From Bacteroidetes bacterium 4572_114 (lineage in GTDB: Bacteria > Bacteroidota > Bacteroidia > Bacteroidales > 4484-276): 15,771 nt of DNA. Shown one piece after another: positions 1 through 7,853 of this stretch. The stretch is from NCBI GenBank assembly GCA_002254335.1, contig NIVA01000022.1, forward strand, positions 1 through 15,771. Reading direction: 5' to 3'. Positions within the stretch are counted from its first letter, which is position 1, and every line of letters starts with the position of its first letter. The position numbers were made by a program, and so were the translations under genes. The notes beneath the pieces were generated by a model. That model worked only from the letters and a program-made list of their open reading frames with translations. It made no database searches and was not told where the DNA came from.

Positions 1-397
1 ATGTTGATATGTCACAAAGCCGGAGTTCTTCGTTTGTCAGCCCTGATTCTTCACGGCCAAAAACAATGGCGACTTGTGAAATGCTGTTTTGTTTTGCTGA
101 AATAATTTTGGGAATATCTTCGGCAGGGTGGTGGTCGCCTTTTGCAGAGCGGGCTTTGGCACTGCTGCCAATTACAAAATCCATATCTTCAATAGCATCC
201 TTCAAAGAAGTAAAAACCTTTGCATTGTTCAAAATTTCTGTTGATGCATGTGCCACCCATTGAGCTTTACCTGTCCTGAATTCGCATGGGTTGACCAGCC
301 TAAGCGAACTGAAACCCATGGTTTTGATTGCCCGTGCACTTGCGCCGACGTTTTCGGGGACTGCCGGTTCAACGAGTATGAAGTGGATTTTTGGCAT
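1..397 (-). CDS. trmJ: TrmJ-like tRNA 2'-O-methyltransferase (SPOUT/TrmH family), 5' part only
   Basis: The reverse strand encodes a protein starting MPKIHFILVEPAVPENVG at the ATG at 397-395 and running off the window edge after about 132 residues. Seen: the N-terminal motif NVGASARAIKTMGF, then LRLVNP, and near the edge VFGREESGLTNEEL, followed by a Cys as in E. coli TrmJ. These are the first two conserved SPOUT/TrmH motifs. The third motif, with the knotted SAM-binding loop (usually SLNLxxAVQ), would lie outside the window. Known of the family: SAM-dependent 2'-O-methylation of tRNA, for TrmJ at position 32 in the anticodon loop. Other TrmH-family members (rRNA or other tRNA targets) share these motifs, but the GLTNEEL-x-x-C stretch favours TrmJ. 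The gene is complete at its start and cut only by the window. Confidence 0.85.
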   Translation of the reverse strand, partial: MPKIHFILVEPAVPENVGASARAIKTMGFSSLRLVNPCEFRTGKAQWVAHASTEILNNAKVFTSLKDAIEDMDFVIGSSAKARSAKGDHHPAEDIPKIISAKQNSISQVAIVFGREESGLTNEELRLCDIST

Positions 398-470
398 GGG
401 TATTAGGGAATTATGAATGTTGAGTTTTGAATTGGGATGTCTATTTAGCGTCTGGCCATAAAGTCGATGG

Positions 471-568
471 TTTATGATTTCAGATTAATCCCGCACGTGC
501 GGGAATATATGATTTTTGATTTATCTGACGTTCACACATTTCTGAAATCAAAAATCGTTAATCATAAA
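471..568. repeat. Nested inverted repeat with heptamer-like units and a central palindrome
   Basis: Two perfect complementary pairs nest inside each other: TTTATGATT (471-479) with AATCATAAA (560-568), and GATTTTTGATTT (511-522) with AAATCAAAAATC (545-556). Between the left arms sits the separate palindrome CCCGCACGTGCGGG (490-503). The right arm reads on as ATCATAA-ATCATCA-ATCGG, a 7-base period like the other intergenic repeats of this window. It lies in the 255-bp gap between the trmJ start and the end of the lipoprotein gene. No gene is supported here. Confidence 0.7.
490..503. repeat. Perfect 14-bp palindrome with CACGTG core
   Basis: CCCGCACGTGCGGG is fully self-complementary over 14 bases and clearly G+C-rich within an A+T-rich stretch. 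It could be an operator, or the tip of the larger fold at 471-568. It lies about 95-110 bp upstream of the trmJ start, so a regulatory role is possible but unproven. Confidence 0.6.
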
Positions 569-652
569 TCATCAATCGGTTTTTTGTTTACTTTAAAGAC
601 AGACACTTTTCAAGGTAAACCAGTTCAGCATAAATGGAAGAAATATTAAATT

Positions 653-1399
653 TCAAAATGAAAAAGAATACAGCGTATTCCCCGAATCTGTAATTATCCA
701 AACCTTTGAGTTTGCTGAATCTACAACAACCCCTTCTGCGTCTTTTAACCCGGTACTGAACCATTCGAGCGGCTGGCCCGACAAGTCGCACCTAACAAGC
801 AGTTCCGATTGATCGCTCAATATCCACAATGAATTGCCCGGCCCATCAAAATAAACGGAAGAATAATCTTCCATAAAACCCAACTGATGCTGCGCCACAA
901 TTTCCCCATCGGTGGTGAGTTCAAAAAGTATTGCAGGGCTTTTCTCCGATACCACATATAAATGGCCATTCAGGGGGTTGAAAGTTATCCCTTCGATCCC
1001 GTGGTTGGGTTCAGTATTGTTCAAATCAATCGTAAACCGGCCTGTCTCATTCCCAATGGTATCTAATTGAATTACCTCATTGGTTTGCTCCTCCACAACA
1101 AAAATCCTGAAACTGTTGGCATCGTAAACTACACCTTCAAGGTTTTGCCCATCGTAAATTAATGAATCCAACACCTCACCATCCGTAGAAATTATATACA
1201 CCCGGTCGCTATTGTCGCTAACTGTTAAAAAAGTGTTTTCCTGCTTGTTGAACGAAAGGCCCGAGGTTTCGGGGATGTTAAGTTTTTTGTAATCCAAAAG
1301 GGTTAAGTCTTTCAGCTCCTGAGTGTCATCTTTATTACAGCCTGCAAAAATCAGCAGGAAATAAGACACAACGCCAAATATTAAAATGTAATTTTTCAT
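653..1399 (-). CDS. SdiA-regulated (YjiK-like) beta-propeller lipoprotein
   Basis: A 248-residue protein. The N-terminus is a lipoprotein signal: a hydrophobic stretch (residues 4-19) ends in LIFAGC, with Cys21 followed by Asn-Lys-Asp-Asp, so it is probably anchored at the cell surface or periplasm. The rest is a repeating beta-blade pattern with motifs such as ETSGLSF, LEGVVYD, HGIEGITFNPLNGHLYVVSE, SSVYFDG and DAEGVVVD. This is the layout of the SdiA-regulated family (PF06977; E. coli YjiK) and related esterase-like phytase propellers. The biochemical function of that family is not settled, and no catalytic residues can be named here. The start ATG at 1399 is the only one that supplies the signal peptide. 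It follows the MFS gene on the same strand but is separated from it by a strong terminator and a palindrome, so it is probably transcribed on its own. Confidence 0.82.
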   Translation of the reverse strand: MKNYILIFGVVSYFLLIFAGCNKDDTQELKDLTLLDYKKLNIPETSGLSFNKQENTFLTVSDNSDRVYIISTDGEVLDSLIYDGQNLEGVVYDANSFRIFVVEEQTNEVIQLDTIGNETGRFTIDLNNTEPNHGIEGITFNPLNGHLYVVSEKSPAILFELTTDGEIVAQHQLGFMEDYSSVYFDGPGNSLWILSDQSELLVRCDLSGQPLEWFSTGLKDAEGVVVDSANSKVWIITDSGNTLYSFSF

Positions 1400-1457
1400 A
1401 GGTGATTTAGGTTAAACATTAGAAAAATGAAAATGTTGTTGGGCAGTAAGAATTGAA

Positions 1458-1490
1458 ATTCCCTAAGCGACTTAAAGTCGCCTAGGGAAT
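1458..1490. repeat. 16-bp near-perfect palindrome with 1-base centre
   Basis: ATTCCCTAAGCGACTT (1458-1473) and AAGTCGCCTAGGGAAT (1475-1490) are complementary at 15 of 16 positions with a single central A. It directly abuts the A/T tract of the terminator at 1491-1522 and lies 59-91 bp upstream of the lipoprotein gene start. It resembles a REP-type extragenic palindrome; an operator for the lipoprotein gene is also possible. Confidence 0.7.
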
Positions 1491-1522
1491 AAAAAAAAAG
1501 GCACCCGGTCAGGTGCCTTTTT
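1491..1522 (-). terminator. Rho-independent terminator of the MFS gene
   Basis: The stem GGCACC (1500-1505), loop CGGTCA and stem GGTGCC (1512-1517) are flanked by nine A on the left and five T on the right. Read on the minus strand this is a 6-bp G+C-rich stem followed by nine T, starting about 20 bp after the MFS stop codon. The flanking A/T tracts extend the stem and may let it work in both directions. Confidence 0.85.
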
Positions 1523-1542
1523 CAAAATCTTATAATCCAATT

Positions 1543-3216
1543 CTATTGAACGTTTGCCTTGTTTTCGGCTTCCATCTCTTCTACATCATTGCTTTTGCCT
1601 GAAGGCAATTCAAGGCCAAAACCTTGTTTTTTGTCAGACCTCTTGAGCATAAAGGCAAGGAACAGTGCAATAACACCCAAACCTACCAACATCAAAATAG
1701 GAGTAGTATAATCGAATGCTGAAATTTCAAAAGATTGCTGCATTTCCTGCAACCGCATGCTGATTTCCATCCTGCTCAAACCTTGTGCTTCGAGGTTGCT
1801 TCTGGCAGTTTCAATTTCAGCAACAACATCGGGATTAGATTTATCCAATACCCATCCGATACCTTTGAAAAATGCGTTCAACCCCCAATTCTGAATTGTA
1901 AACATGGTAGCATAGGCAGTACCAAGACGGTTTTCGGCAACAATTTTTGCAACCGATGGCCACATGGCAGCAGGAACAAGCGAAAAGGCAATACCCAGGG
2001 CCAGCAACCCGAGATAACCCAGCACCACACTGTCGAAGATTGAAAGGGAAAGGTGGGCAAATATTAAAAGCAATGAGCCTAAAATCATTAATGATGCAGC
2101 TTTCCCCTTTGAGTCAACAATTTTTCCGAAAATTGGCGTGAAAAGGATGGAACCTAATGGGATTAAGCTGGCAGTCTTTGGCCCGTTCTTTAACCACATC
2201 CCTAAAGTATCGGAAAGTGAATAAATAAAAACTACGAATAATACCAGGACAATGGTTAGAGAGATGGCTTTGCCGGTTTTGCTTTTGATGTTTGCCGGTA
2301 CCAGTGTAACCGCCAGGGCAAAAATAAACAGGCCGATATAAACCGATGCATTCCCCAGGGTTTTGCTGCCGAATAGGATGATGTCGGCATTTGAAGGCAG
2401 ATCATAGGTAAAACCGAACTTATTGATCAGCAGGTCGGGGGCATATTGCATAAATGGGAATACTGCTGAATAGAAAGTTACGCAAAGGGCAGCTATAAAT
2501 AGGAAAGACCGGTTTGTAACAAGTTTTACCAGATCGGATAACCTGAAAGGTTCATCCTCAGAATCGCTGGCCAGTCCTTTCATTTGCCTGTCAAGTTTTA
2601 CATCAAACATGATGTATATCAAAAACATGATTAAACCGATGCCGATCAGGGTAGCAGCAAAATTAACCGCTGGTGAAACCACACCGCCACCAATATCAAT
2701 CGAAAGGGCCTGTCCGAGTGTTGATCCCAGCCTTCCAAATCCCATGTTGATGGCCATTGCAAGTGCCAGATCATAACCTTTGAACCATTTTACTATTGTC
2801 CTCATGGCAATAACACAAACAATTTCCAGCCCTGACCCAAACAATAACCGGCCGATCATCATGACCCACATTTGACTATTCAAATCGTCAGAAAATGTCC
2901 CTGCAGCTCCCATAGCTGTTAGGGAAGCCCCAATTGTTGCAAGTAGGCCAAAAACAATACCTGTCCGTCTAATCCCCCATTTATCGAGGATTATCCCACC
3001 GATAATGATCATCCCGAACACATTGGCCCAGGTTGTCCACTGGATTAATGTGCCAAACTGGCTGCTTGTTATTCCCATCTCGGTAATCATTAGCGGCTTG
3101 ATACCCGAGAAAAAATCCTGGAACCAATAGGTGCCGAAGGTTAAACCACTGATTAAAATAAGGACTATCCACCTTAGCCCGGCGGAATCCTTGAGTAAAC
3201 GTTTTGCTTGATCCAT
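1543..3216 (-). CDS. Major facilitator superfamily transporter, substrate unknown
   Basis: A 557-residue, very hydrophobic protein with about 12 predicted membrane segments. The first half has the MFS signature A loop, GGIILDKWGIRRTG (G-x3-D-x-G-x-R-x-G), and the equivalent loop of the second half reads PIFGKIVDSKGKAASL. A soluble charged stretch of about 50 residues (VLDKSNPDVVAEIETARS onward) sits before the last membrane segments, and the C-terminus is a charged cytoplasmic tail. Length is above the 400-450 usual for MFS because of this loop and the tail. Start: the ATG at 3216 gives a short charged N-terminus before the first helix. The substrate cannot be read from sequence. It is probably monocistronic, ending at the terminator at 1491-1522. 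Confidence 0.85.
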   Translation of the reverse strand: MDQAKRLLKDSAGLRWIVLILISGLTFGTYWFQDFFSGIKPLMITEMGITSSQFGTLIQWTTWANVFGMIIIGGIILDKWGIRRTGIVFGLLATIGASLTAMGAAGTFSDDLNSQMWVMMIGRLLFGSGLEIVCVIAMRTIVKWFKGYDLALAMAINMGFGRLGSTLGQALSIDIGGGVVSPAVNFAATLIGIGLIMFLIYIMFDVKLDRQMKGLASDSEDEPFRLSDLVKLVTNRSFLFIAALCVTFYSAVFPFMQYAPDLLINKFGFTYDLPSNADIILFGSKTLGNASVYIGLFIFALAVTLVPANIKSKTGKAISLTIVLVLFVVFIYSLSDTLGMWLKNGPKTASLIPLGSILFTPIFGKIVDSKGKAASLMILGSLLLIFAHLSLSIFDSVVLGYLGLLALGIAFSLVPAAMWPSVAKIVAENRLGTAYATMFTIQNWGLNAFFKGIGWVLDKSNPDVVAEIETARSNLEAQGLSRMEISMRLQEMQQSFEISAFDYTTPILMLVGLGVIALFLAFMLKRSDKKQGFGLELPSGKSNDVEEMEAENKANVQ

Positions 3217-3282
3217 TTGATTAAAAGTTTTTTTATGTGAAAGTTTTAGTTTTTTGACTTGAGCCGGCTAAAGTAGATAAAA

Positions 3283-3366
3283 AATGGAAAAGGAAAAGTG
3301 GAAAAGTGGAATAATGGAAAAATGGAATTGTGGAATTGTGCAGGAATGGAGGAATGGAAAGATGAA
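3283..3366. repeat. Degenerate GGAA(T)GG purine-strand repeat
   Basis: The plus strand repeats TGGAAAA, GGAAAAG, TGGAATT and GGAATGG-type units about ten times, mostly at 7-9 base spacing, with almost no C on this strand. It lies just upstream of the MFS gene start. It belongs to the same class of short tandem intergenic repeats as those at 3637, 10528 and 11873, but with a different unit. Confidence 0.7.
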
Positions 3367-3514
3367 ATGTCTATACTGGCTCCCTTCGGTTGATGGAGTA
3401 CTGGAGTAGTGAAGAACCCCGAACTTCTGGAAACAGCTTTCGAAGTATGAAGAACAATCTCAGTTTTTTCCTGGCGGAACACCCGGTCGTGCAGCAGATT
3501 TCCTGCTTGTTCAG

Positions 3515-3536
3515 TTCAACCCCGAAGTGGGTTGAA
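3515..3536. repeat. 8-bp stem hairpin TTCAACCC / GGGTTGAA
   Basis: TTCAACCC (3515-3522), a six-base loop CGAAGT, then GGGTTGAA (3529-3536), a perfect 8-bp stem. There is no U-tract, so it is not a typical terminator. Its form, a short G+C-containing extragenic palindrome, suggests a REP-like element. Confidence 0.5.
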
Positions 3537-3636
3537 TTTGAGTTTGGTTAATTTACTTTAGAACCCTCTTTTATTCAATGTAAAATTGCTTAACAAATTG
3601 GCATTGGCCAGCAGTCGGCAGGCAGCGCACAAAATT

Positions 3637-3671
3637 CCGAACTCCGAACTCCGAACTTCAAACTCCAATTC
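3637..3671. repeat. Heptamer tandem repeat, CCGAACT x3 plus two degenerate units
   Basis: CCGAACT occurs three times exactly in tandem, followed by TCAAACT and CCAATTC, five units of 7 bases. The array ends 3 bp before the end of the beta-helix protein gene (stop at 3675, minus strand), so it lies in that transcript's 3' region. Confidence 0.8.
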
Positions 3672-3674
3672 TTT

Positions 3675-5060
3675 CTATTCTTTCACAATTTTGCTTATGA
3701 ATATTTCATTATCCATTTTAATGTAGAAGAAATATACCCCACTTTCAAAACCTGATAAGTCAATGGTTTGGTTTTGCTGTATTTCAGATTTTTCAATTAT
3801 GGTTTTCCCTGTTAAATCAGAAATCCTTATTTGTTGAATGTTGTCCTCGGCAAATTCAAGATTGATTTTTCCGGTTGTCGGGTTTGGGGAAATTTTAAAA
3901 TCGTTTGGTTGATATTCATTTGTGATGAGGTATTGGTCAAATTCGTAACAGCCCATGTCGGGGGCGTCGCCAATATATTCGTAACCAATATCTGTCCCGG
4001 CATCAATGCAGGGCGATGTTCCGGTGAGGTGAAAATCGAGCATGCCAGGGTTGGCAAACTGCGGGTTTTCGTTTATGTTGTTGCTGCCGGTTGCCCCGGA
4101 CGGCATTGTAAGGTTACAGTAATTTATTTCGGCATAGCCGCCCAAATCTAAATATATATCATCGCTATATGCCCCGGGGTTATCATAAACTATGCTGTTT
4201 ATAAAAGTTGCGTCTGAGAAAACGAGGTTTACGGCTCCGCCATCTCCTGTTACAGCGGAATTGCCTGACATAGTACATTGTTCAAAAATCAGAGTGTTGC
4301 CCACACCAAGTGTATGGATTGCGCCACCACTCGAATACATTGTATAATTATCGGCGAACAGGCAAAAAATCATTTTCGTATCAATTACCGAATAAAATGA
4401 GATTGCCCCTCCGCCGTAGTTGCAGGTGTTTTCGATAAACTCGCAGCCTGAAATTTCCGTATTCATATCCGAAGTAAATTTTATTGCACCGCCCTCGCCA
4501 TAACAATGATTTCGGAGGAACTTGCAGTTTGTGAAGAACGTTAAAGGGCCGGAGCTGCTACCGGTATTTATGGCATATACGGCACCGCCCATCCCGGTGT
4601 CCCCGCCGGTGGCATCGTTATCAGCAAAAACACAGTTTGAAACCACGGCATCGGAAGCCAATAATGCCATGCCGCCCCCATGGTTATCAGGGTATGCGCC
4701 GCTGGTTTTGCCGAATTCAATACGGCAATATGATAAATTGCTTATTCCATCGGAGCCGTCAAACCGTATCCCGCCCCAGCCGGTTGCCTGGTTATCGGTT
4801 GTGAAGAAAATGCTGTCGGTTTCAGTGCCCAGGGCCTGCAAGTTTCCCTGCACGGTAAATTTATAATGACCCTGAAAGTTGACCTCAACCCCGGCTTCGA
4901 TGGTCAAAATTTGGCCGGACGGAATAATTATTTCGCCAATAACCTGGTAGGGCGAATTAGCGGCATTCCAAGTTCCCGATTGATTCCCGCTTACTTGTGT
5001 TTGTGCAATTATCCCTGTTGAAATTGCGATTAAAAAAAGAAGTGTAGATAGTTTTTTCAT
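3675..5060 (-). CDS. Secreted right-handed beta-helix protein with T9SS type A sorting domain
   Basis: A 461-residue exported protein. Residues 1-20 form a Sec signal peptide (MKKLSTLLFLIAISTGIIAQ). The middle (about 60-320) shows the short repeated pattern of parallel beta-helix proteins, with recurring GGA and SNCVFADN/SGCEFIEN/FINSIVYDN-type turns. Residues about 330-375 (NPQFANPGMLDFHLTGTSP, then PCIDAGTD and DMGCYEF) match the choice-of-anchor-Q region typical of such proteins. The last 81 residues hold FKISPNPTTGKINLEF, the central ISDLTGK and a final IVKE, a T9SS type A sorting domain. It is thus expected to cross the outer membrane by T9SS and be attached to the surface or released. 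No catalytic residues are identifiable; polysaccharide or surface binding is only a guess. The start ATG at 5060 is fixed by the signal peptide. Confidence 0.88.
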   Translation of the reverse strand: MKKLSTLLFLIAISTGIIAQTQVSGNQSGTWNAANSPYQVIGEIIIPSGQILTIEAGVEVNFQGHYKFTVQGNLQALGTETDSIFFTTDNQATGWGGIRFDGSDGISNLSYCRIEFGKTSGAYPDNHGGGMALLASDAVVSNCVFADNDATGGDTGMGGAVYAINTGSSSGPLTFFTNCKFLRNHCYGEGGAIKFTSDMNTEISGCEFIENTCNYGGGAISFYSVIDTKMIFCLFADNYTMYSSGGAIHTLGVGNTLIFEQCTMSGNSAVTGDGGAVNLVFSDATFINSIVYDNPGAYSDDIYLDLGGYAEINYCNLTMPSGATGSNNINENPQFANPGMLDFHLTGTSPCIDAGTDIGYEYIGDAPDMGCYEFDQYLITNEYQPNDFKISPNPTTGKINLEFAEDNIQQIRISDLTGKTIIEKSEIQQNQTIDLSGFESGVYFFYIKMDNEIFISKIVKE

Positions 5061-5181
5061 CTGTTTAAAATTTTAACCATAAAAGGCATAAAAGAATATA
5101 TGAGAAAAAAAATGTAACAACTTAATTATGCTTCTATGTGATTTAATATTTAATTATGGACGTTTCATTTTTATAATTTAT

Positions 5182-6168
5182 TTAGAAGCAAGGGTGAAAT
5201 TGTTTTTCTTTCGTTTTTAATTCTAATTGTTTAAAACTTTGTTTTGGCATGTTATTCTTCAATGCATTAATAACTTCTTCTGCAATTCTCTCGATAACTT
5301 TAACAGTAACACTATTTCCTGCAATTTTTCTTATTTGAGTATAAACAACATTAATTTTAAATGTATCGGGAAATCCCTGTAACCTAAGCATTTCTCTACC
5401 TGTCAACCTTCGGATGCCATTCACTAGCAAATAATTATAACTACCACCTGCCCTTAGCGCACATGAATGTGGCAAAGCAGAAATATTACCACCTATGTTC
5501 TCATGCCAAACACTAGGGAAGGGGTGATTTGGTTTAACCTTGCTAAATCGTTTTTTCTTTATTTCTTCGCTCACAAAATAATTTTTAGGAATATCCTTTT
5601 CGTTTTCTAAAAAATCGGACAGAGGTTGATGATATCCGGTAGGCCTGGGAAACTTAAAATGGATAGGGTCTTTGAAGCCAACAATATAAATTCTTTCTCT
5701 TTTTTGAGGTATTCCAAAGTCAAGGGTATTCAGCACTTTGTAATAAACAGTGTAACCTAAACCTTTAAGTCTTTCAATAATTATTTTGAAAGTCCTTCCT
5801 TTATCATGAGTAGTTAATCTTTTAACATTTTCCAATAAAAAGCCATAAGGTTGCTTTGTTTCCAGGATTTTTTCAATATTGAAAAATAAAGTACCCCTTG
5901 TATCTGTAAATCCAAGCTGCTTACCTGCAATACTAAATGGCTGGCATGGAAAACCAGCCAATAAAAAATCGTGGTCTGGTATGTCATTCGGCTCAATATC
6001 ATTAATGTCACCAAAAGGACGCTCCCCAAAATTTAATTCATACATATCTTGGGCGTATTTATCCCATTCAGATGAAAAGACACATTCAGCACCAAATTTT
6101 TCAAAACCTAATCTAATTCCACCGATGCCGGCGAATAAATCTATTATTTTTAGTTTATCTACATTCAT
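5182..6168 (-). CDS. DNA (cytosine-5-)-methyltransferase, orphan
   Basis: A 328-residue C5 methyltransferase with all main motifs in order: motif I DLFAGIGGIRLGF (10-22, SAM binding), motif IV GFPCQPFSIAGKQLG (catalytic Cys75), motif VI ENV (113-115), motif VIII QKRERIYIVGF (155-165), motif IX RLTGREMLRLQGFP (254-267) and motif X AGNSVTVKVIERIAEEV (283-299). The target-recognition region is about 165-250, with WHENIGGNISALPHSCALRA. It adds a methyl to C5 of cytosine in a short site whose sequence I cannot read from the protein. Length is normal for a single-domain enzyme. It follows the 64-residue ORF at 6171-6365 with only 2 bp between, so the two are co-transcribed. No restriction endonuclease gene is visible next to it, so it appears solitary. 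The coding region is clearly more A+T-rich than its neighbours, suggesting horizontal gain. Confidence 0.93.
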   Translation of the reverse strand: MNVDKLKIIDLFAGIGGIRLGFEKFGAECVFSSEWDKYAQDMYELNFGERPFGDINDIEPNDIPDHDFLLAGFPCQPFSIAGKQLGFTDTRGTLFFNIEKILETKQPYGFLLENVKRLTTHDKGRTFKIIIERLKGLGYTVYYKVLNTLDFGIPQKRERIYIVGFKDPIHFKFPRPTGYHQPLSDFLENEKDIPKNYFVSEEIKKKRFSKVKPNHPFPSVWHENIGGNISALPHSCALRAGGSYNYLLVNGIRRLTGREMLRLQGFPDTFKINVVYTQIRKIAGNSVTVKVIERIAEEVINALKNNMPKQSFKQLELKTKEKQFHPCF

Positions 6169-6170
6169 TG

Positions 6171-6365
6171 CTAATGTTTACAATTAAAATATTCTATCTT
6201 CTGCTCCGCAACTTTAAGAATTTGGCTTGTCAGTTTTAAATCGTTGTAAACCAAATCATTTTTCCACGTAACAACTATTTCATCATTAACTGAAATACCT
6301 TGCAAAACTAATTCTTTTTTTGCCTTTAGATAGGCTTTATGCCATTCTCGCCAGGTACCATGCAT
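6171..6365 (-). CDS. Small unknown protein preceding the methyltransferase
   Basis: A 64-residue ORF starting MHGTWREWHKAYLKAKKEL and ending YFNCKH. It is rich in Lys, Trp and Glu, with no signal peptide or membrane segment and no clear helix-turn-helix. I do not recognise it. The ATG at 6365 is preferred over the upstream TTG at 6392. The ATG has a purine-rich GAAAGGGGA about 5 bases before it, and the TTG lies inside a good -7 promoter box (6390-6397). Its stop is 2 bp upstream of the methyltransferase start, so the two are translationally linked. It may be a specificity or accessory factor, a control protein, or the remnant of a lost partner gene; none of these is shown by sequence. Confidence 0.6.
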   Translation of the reverse strand: MHGTWREWHKAYLKAKKELVLQGISVNDEIVVTWKNDLVYNDLKLTSQILKVAEQKIEYFNCKH

Positions 6366-6389
6366 GTTTTCCCCTTTCACTTTTTGCTG

Positions 6390-6397
6390 CAAGTATA
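6390..6397 (-). promoter_or_regulatory. Candidate -7 box for the methyltransferase operon
   Basis: On the minus strand TATACTTG matches the Bacteroidota -7 consensus TAnnTTTG at all but one fixed position. It lies 25 bp upstream of the ATG at 6365, giving a leader of about 17 bases. The -33 side is a weak TTTT, so support is moderate. Confidence 0.4.
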
Positions 6398-6524
6398 GGT
6401 GGAATCAAGGTGTGTTGTAAAATAGCAACTGTCAATCTTAAGTCTATATTTAACTTCCATATACCACTAAGATGATAATCTGTTTTCTAAAAAATTTCCT
6501 TTTTTTTCACCGGCAAAACCAATA

Positions 6525-7646
6525 TCAGAACGAATATCCCAGGTTTAAATATAAACCACCACCAGCCCCTGCGGGTGTGAGTTCGCACAAAATAAAATTT
6601 GATCCGACTTTAATTTTGGCGCCAGCTCCAATATTTATCGATGGAATTGGGAGAAAGGTGTAACTGTCGCCCGTGTTCTCGTAATTAACAATATGGTGAT
6701 TGGTCATCAGCAAAAAAGTTAAACCTACCCCTATGTAAGCATAGGGCCGGATGCGACCGGAATTGCCGTGAACATTGACCCCAATAGGGATAATCGTCAA
6801 TAATTGCTGCTTGTAATTGTCATCGACGTTCTTCAAATCGCCCTCGTATTCCTCGCCTTCTGTCCAGTGCCGGTACGAAATACCTCTCGTTAAAGATATC
6901 TTTCTTGATTTTTCGGGCAGGGTTTTGTTTCTATAGAAAGCCACGCGAAAATTGAATCCTTCAGGCGTCCAAAGGATTGGTATCCCCACTGTAATATCAT
7001 AGGTAAATTTTTTGGGATCTTTATACTGGCTCACCGGAAAATCCTTGTCGAATGAGCTGTTGTAAGCCAGGATATTTTTAGTGATCGATTTTTTCGAATA
7101 CCGAAAATCCTCTTGGCCCCGGAAATGGTTTGATGAATCTGATTTTACATAAATCAACAGGCCAATGTGTTTTTTCTTGTCCAGGGTATTGGGGGTTTTA
7201 CTGTCTTTAGAAGCACTCTTTTCCCTGGGTCTGGTCATATAAACTTCGCGACGCGAGGGCTTGTTGGTCAGGAAAATATACGGACTATCACCCTTGGGCC
7301 TCCTCCAGACTAACATGTCGATTTTGCCCTGAACAATTCTTTTCGCAAAAACCTTAATGGAATCATTGGAATCATCCTCCATCGACACGCGCTCGAATAT
7401 CCTCCCATAATTGAAACCAAACCCCAATAAATCACCGGATGAAAAATATGATGCCTTTGGGTTGGATAGCTCCTTTTTAAATTCAATGCCCAAGCCCAGC
7501 TCGGCATCTGTTTGGTCGATAATAAAACCGCGTATTGTATCCTTCTCAGTAGTCACAATATAACCCGGGCTTACAGTTTGTGCATTTGTAATGTTCAGCA
7601 GAAATACTGAGGCCAACAACACGATAACACGATACTTTCTTTTCAT
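6525..7646 (-). CDS. Outer-membrane beta-barrel protein with N-terminal exported domain
   Basis: The ATG at 7646 gives a 373-residue protein with a standard signal peptide (MKRKYRVIVLLASVFLLN, then ITNAQT). A longer frame reaches up to 7748 but would bury the signal sequence, so I reject it. After cleavage, PGYIVTTEKDTIRGFI resembles the short N-terminal domain common in Bacteroidota exported proteins that reads GYIVLxxGDTLxGxI. The C-terminal half alternates polar and hydrophobic residues (DITVGIPILW, FRVAFY, IIPIGVNVHG, RPYAYIGVGLTFLL) and ends GGLYLNLGYSF. The final Phe is the usual barrel-assembly signal. I infer an outer-membrane barrel of unknown role. It is alone on its strand between the methyltransferase operon and the GNAT gene. 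Confidence 0.75.
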   Translation of the reverse strand: MKRKYRVIVLLASVFLLNITNAQTVSPGYIVTTEKDTIRGFIIDQTDAELGLGIEFKKELSNPKASYFSSGDLLGFGFNYGRIFERVSMEDDSNDSIKVFAKRIVQGKIDMLVWRRPKGDSPYIFLTNKPSRREVYMTRPREKSASKDSKTPNTLDKKKHIGLLIYVKSDSSNHFRGQEDFRYSKKSITKNILAYNSSFDKDFPVSQYKDPKKFTYDITVGIPILWTPEGFNFRVAFYRNKTLPEKSRKISLTRGISYRHWTEGEEYEGDLKNVDDNYKQQLLTIIPIGVNVHGNSGRIRPYAYIGVGLTFLLMTNHHIVNYENTGDSYTFLPIPSINIGAGAKIKVGSNFILCELTPAGAGGGLYLNLGYSF

Positions 7647-7662
7647 TTCTATTTCATTATTG

Positions 7663-7697
7663 CAAGCATAAGTTGAACGATGTCCCGGCAGACCAAA
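7663..7697 (-). promoter_or_regulatory. Candidate promoter of the outer-membrane protein gene
   Basis: The minus strand carries TTTG (7697-7694), 23 bases, then TATGCTTG (7670-7663), close to the Bacteroidota TTTG/TAnnTTTG pair but with a long spacer. Transcription would start roughly 10 bases before the ATG at 7646, which is short. This also argues that the frame extension upstream of 7646 is not translated. Confidence 0.35.
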
Positions 7698-7853
7698 ATT
7701 CCCCAGGCAAATAAATTGATACGAAATACCCATCCTATAAAAATACAAATTTACACAGAATACAAGCCTATCAGGTCAAAAAAATAATTCTGTTAAATTC
7801 ACAGTAGATACATTGTTTTTATCAGCGTTTTTCCGCGCCGGTCTGCGTCAGTA

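Larger units (their letters stand above)
3217..3674. other. 458-bp gap: no gene, several short repeats
   Basis: Both strands were read. The only open frame of note (minus, 3482-3246) gives a low-complexity Phe/Ser/Pro tail that is just the translation of the GGAA-type repeat, so no gene is called. The gap holds the purine-rich repeat at 3283-3366, a hairpin at 3515-3536 and CCGAACT heptamers at 3637-3671. A CAGCAGT-CGGCAGG-CAGCGCA stretch at about 3609-3629 also has a 7-base period. Confidence 0.6.

Noticed and set aside
467..649. A 60-codon plus-strand frame
   Set aside because: It runs through the nested inverted repeat and palindrome, so its open frame is a by-product of the repeat.
3246..3482. 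A 78-codon minus-strand frame upstream of the MFS gene
   Set aside because: Its second half is the low-complexity translation of the GGAA-type repeat, and the first half resembles no protein; no start signal is visible.
7647..7748. Extension of the outer-membrane protein by 34 residues at the N-terminus
   Set aside because: It would place the signal peptide inside the protein; the ATG at 7646 gives a standard signal sequence.
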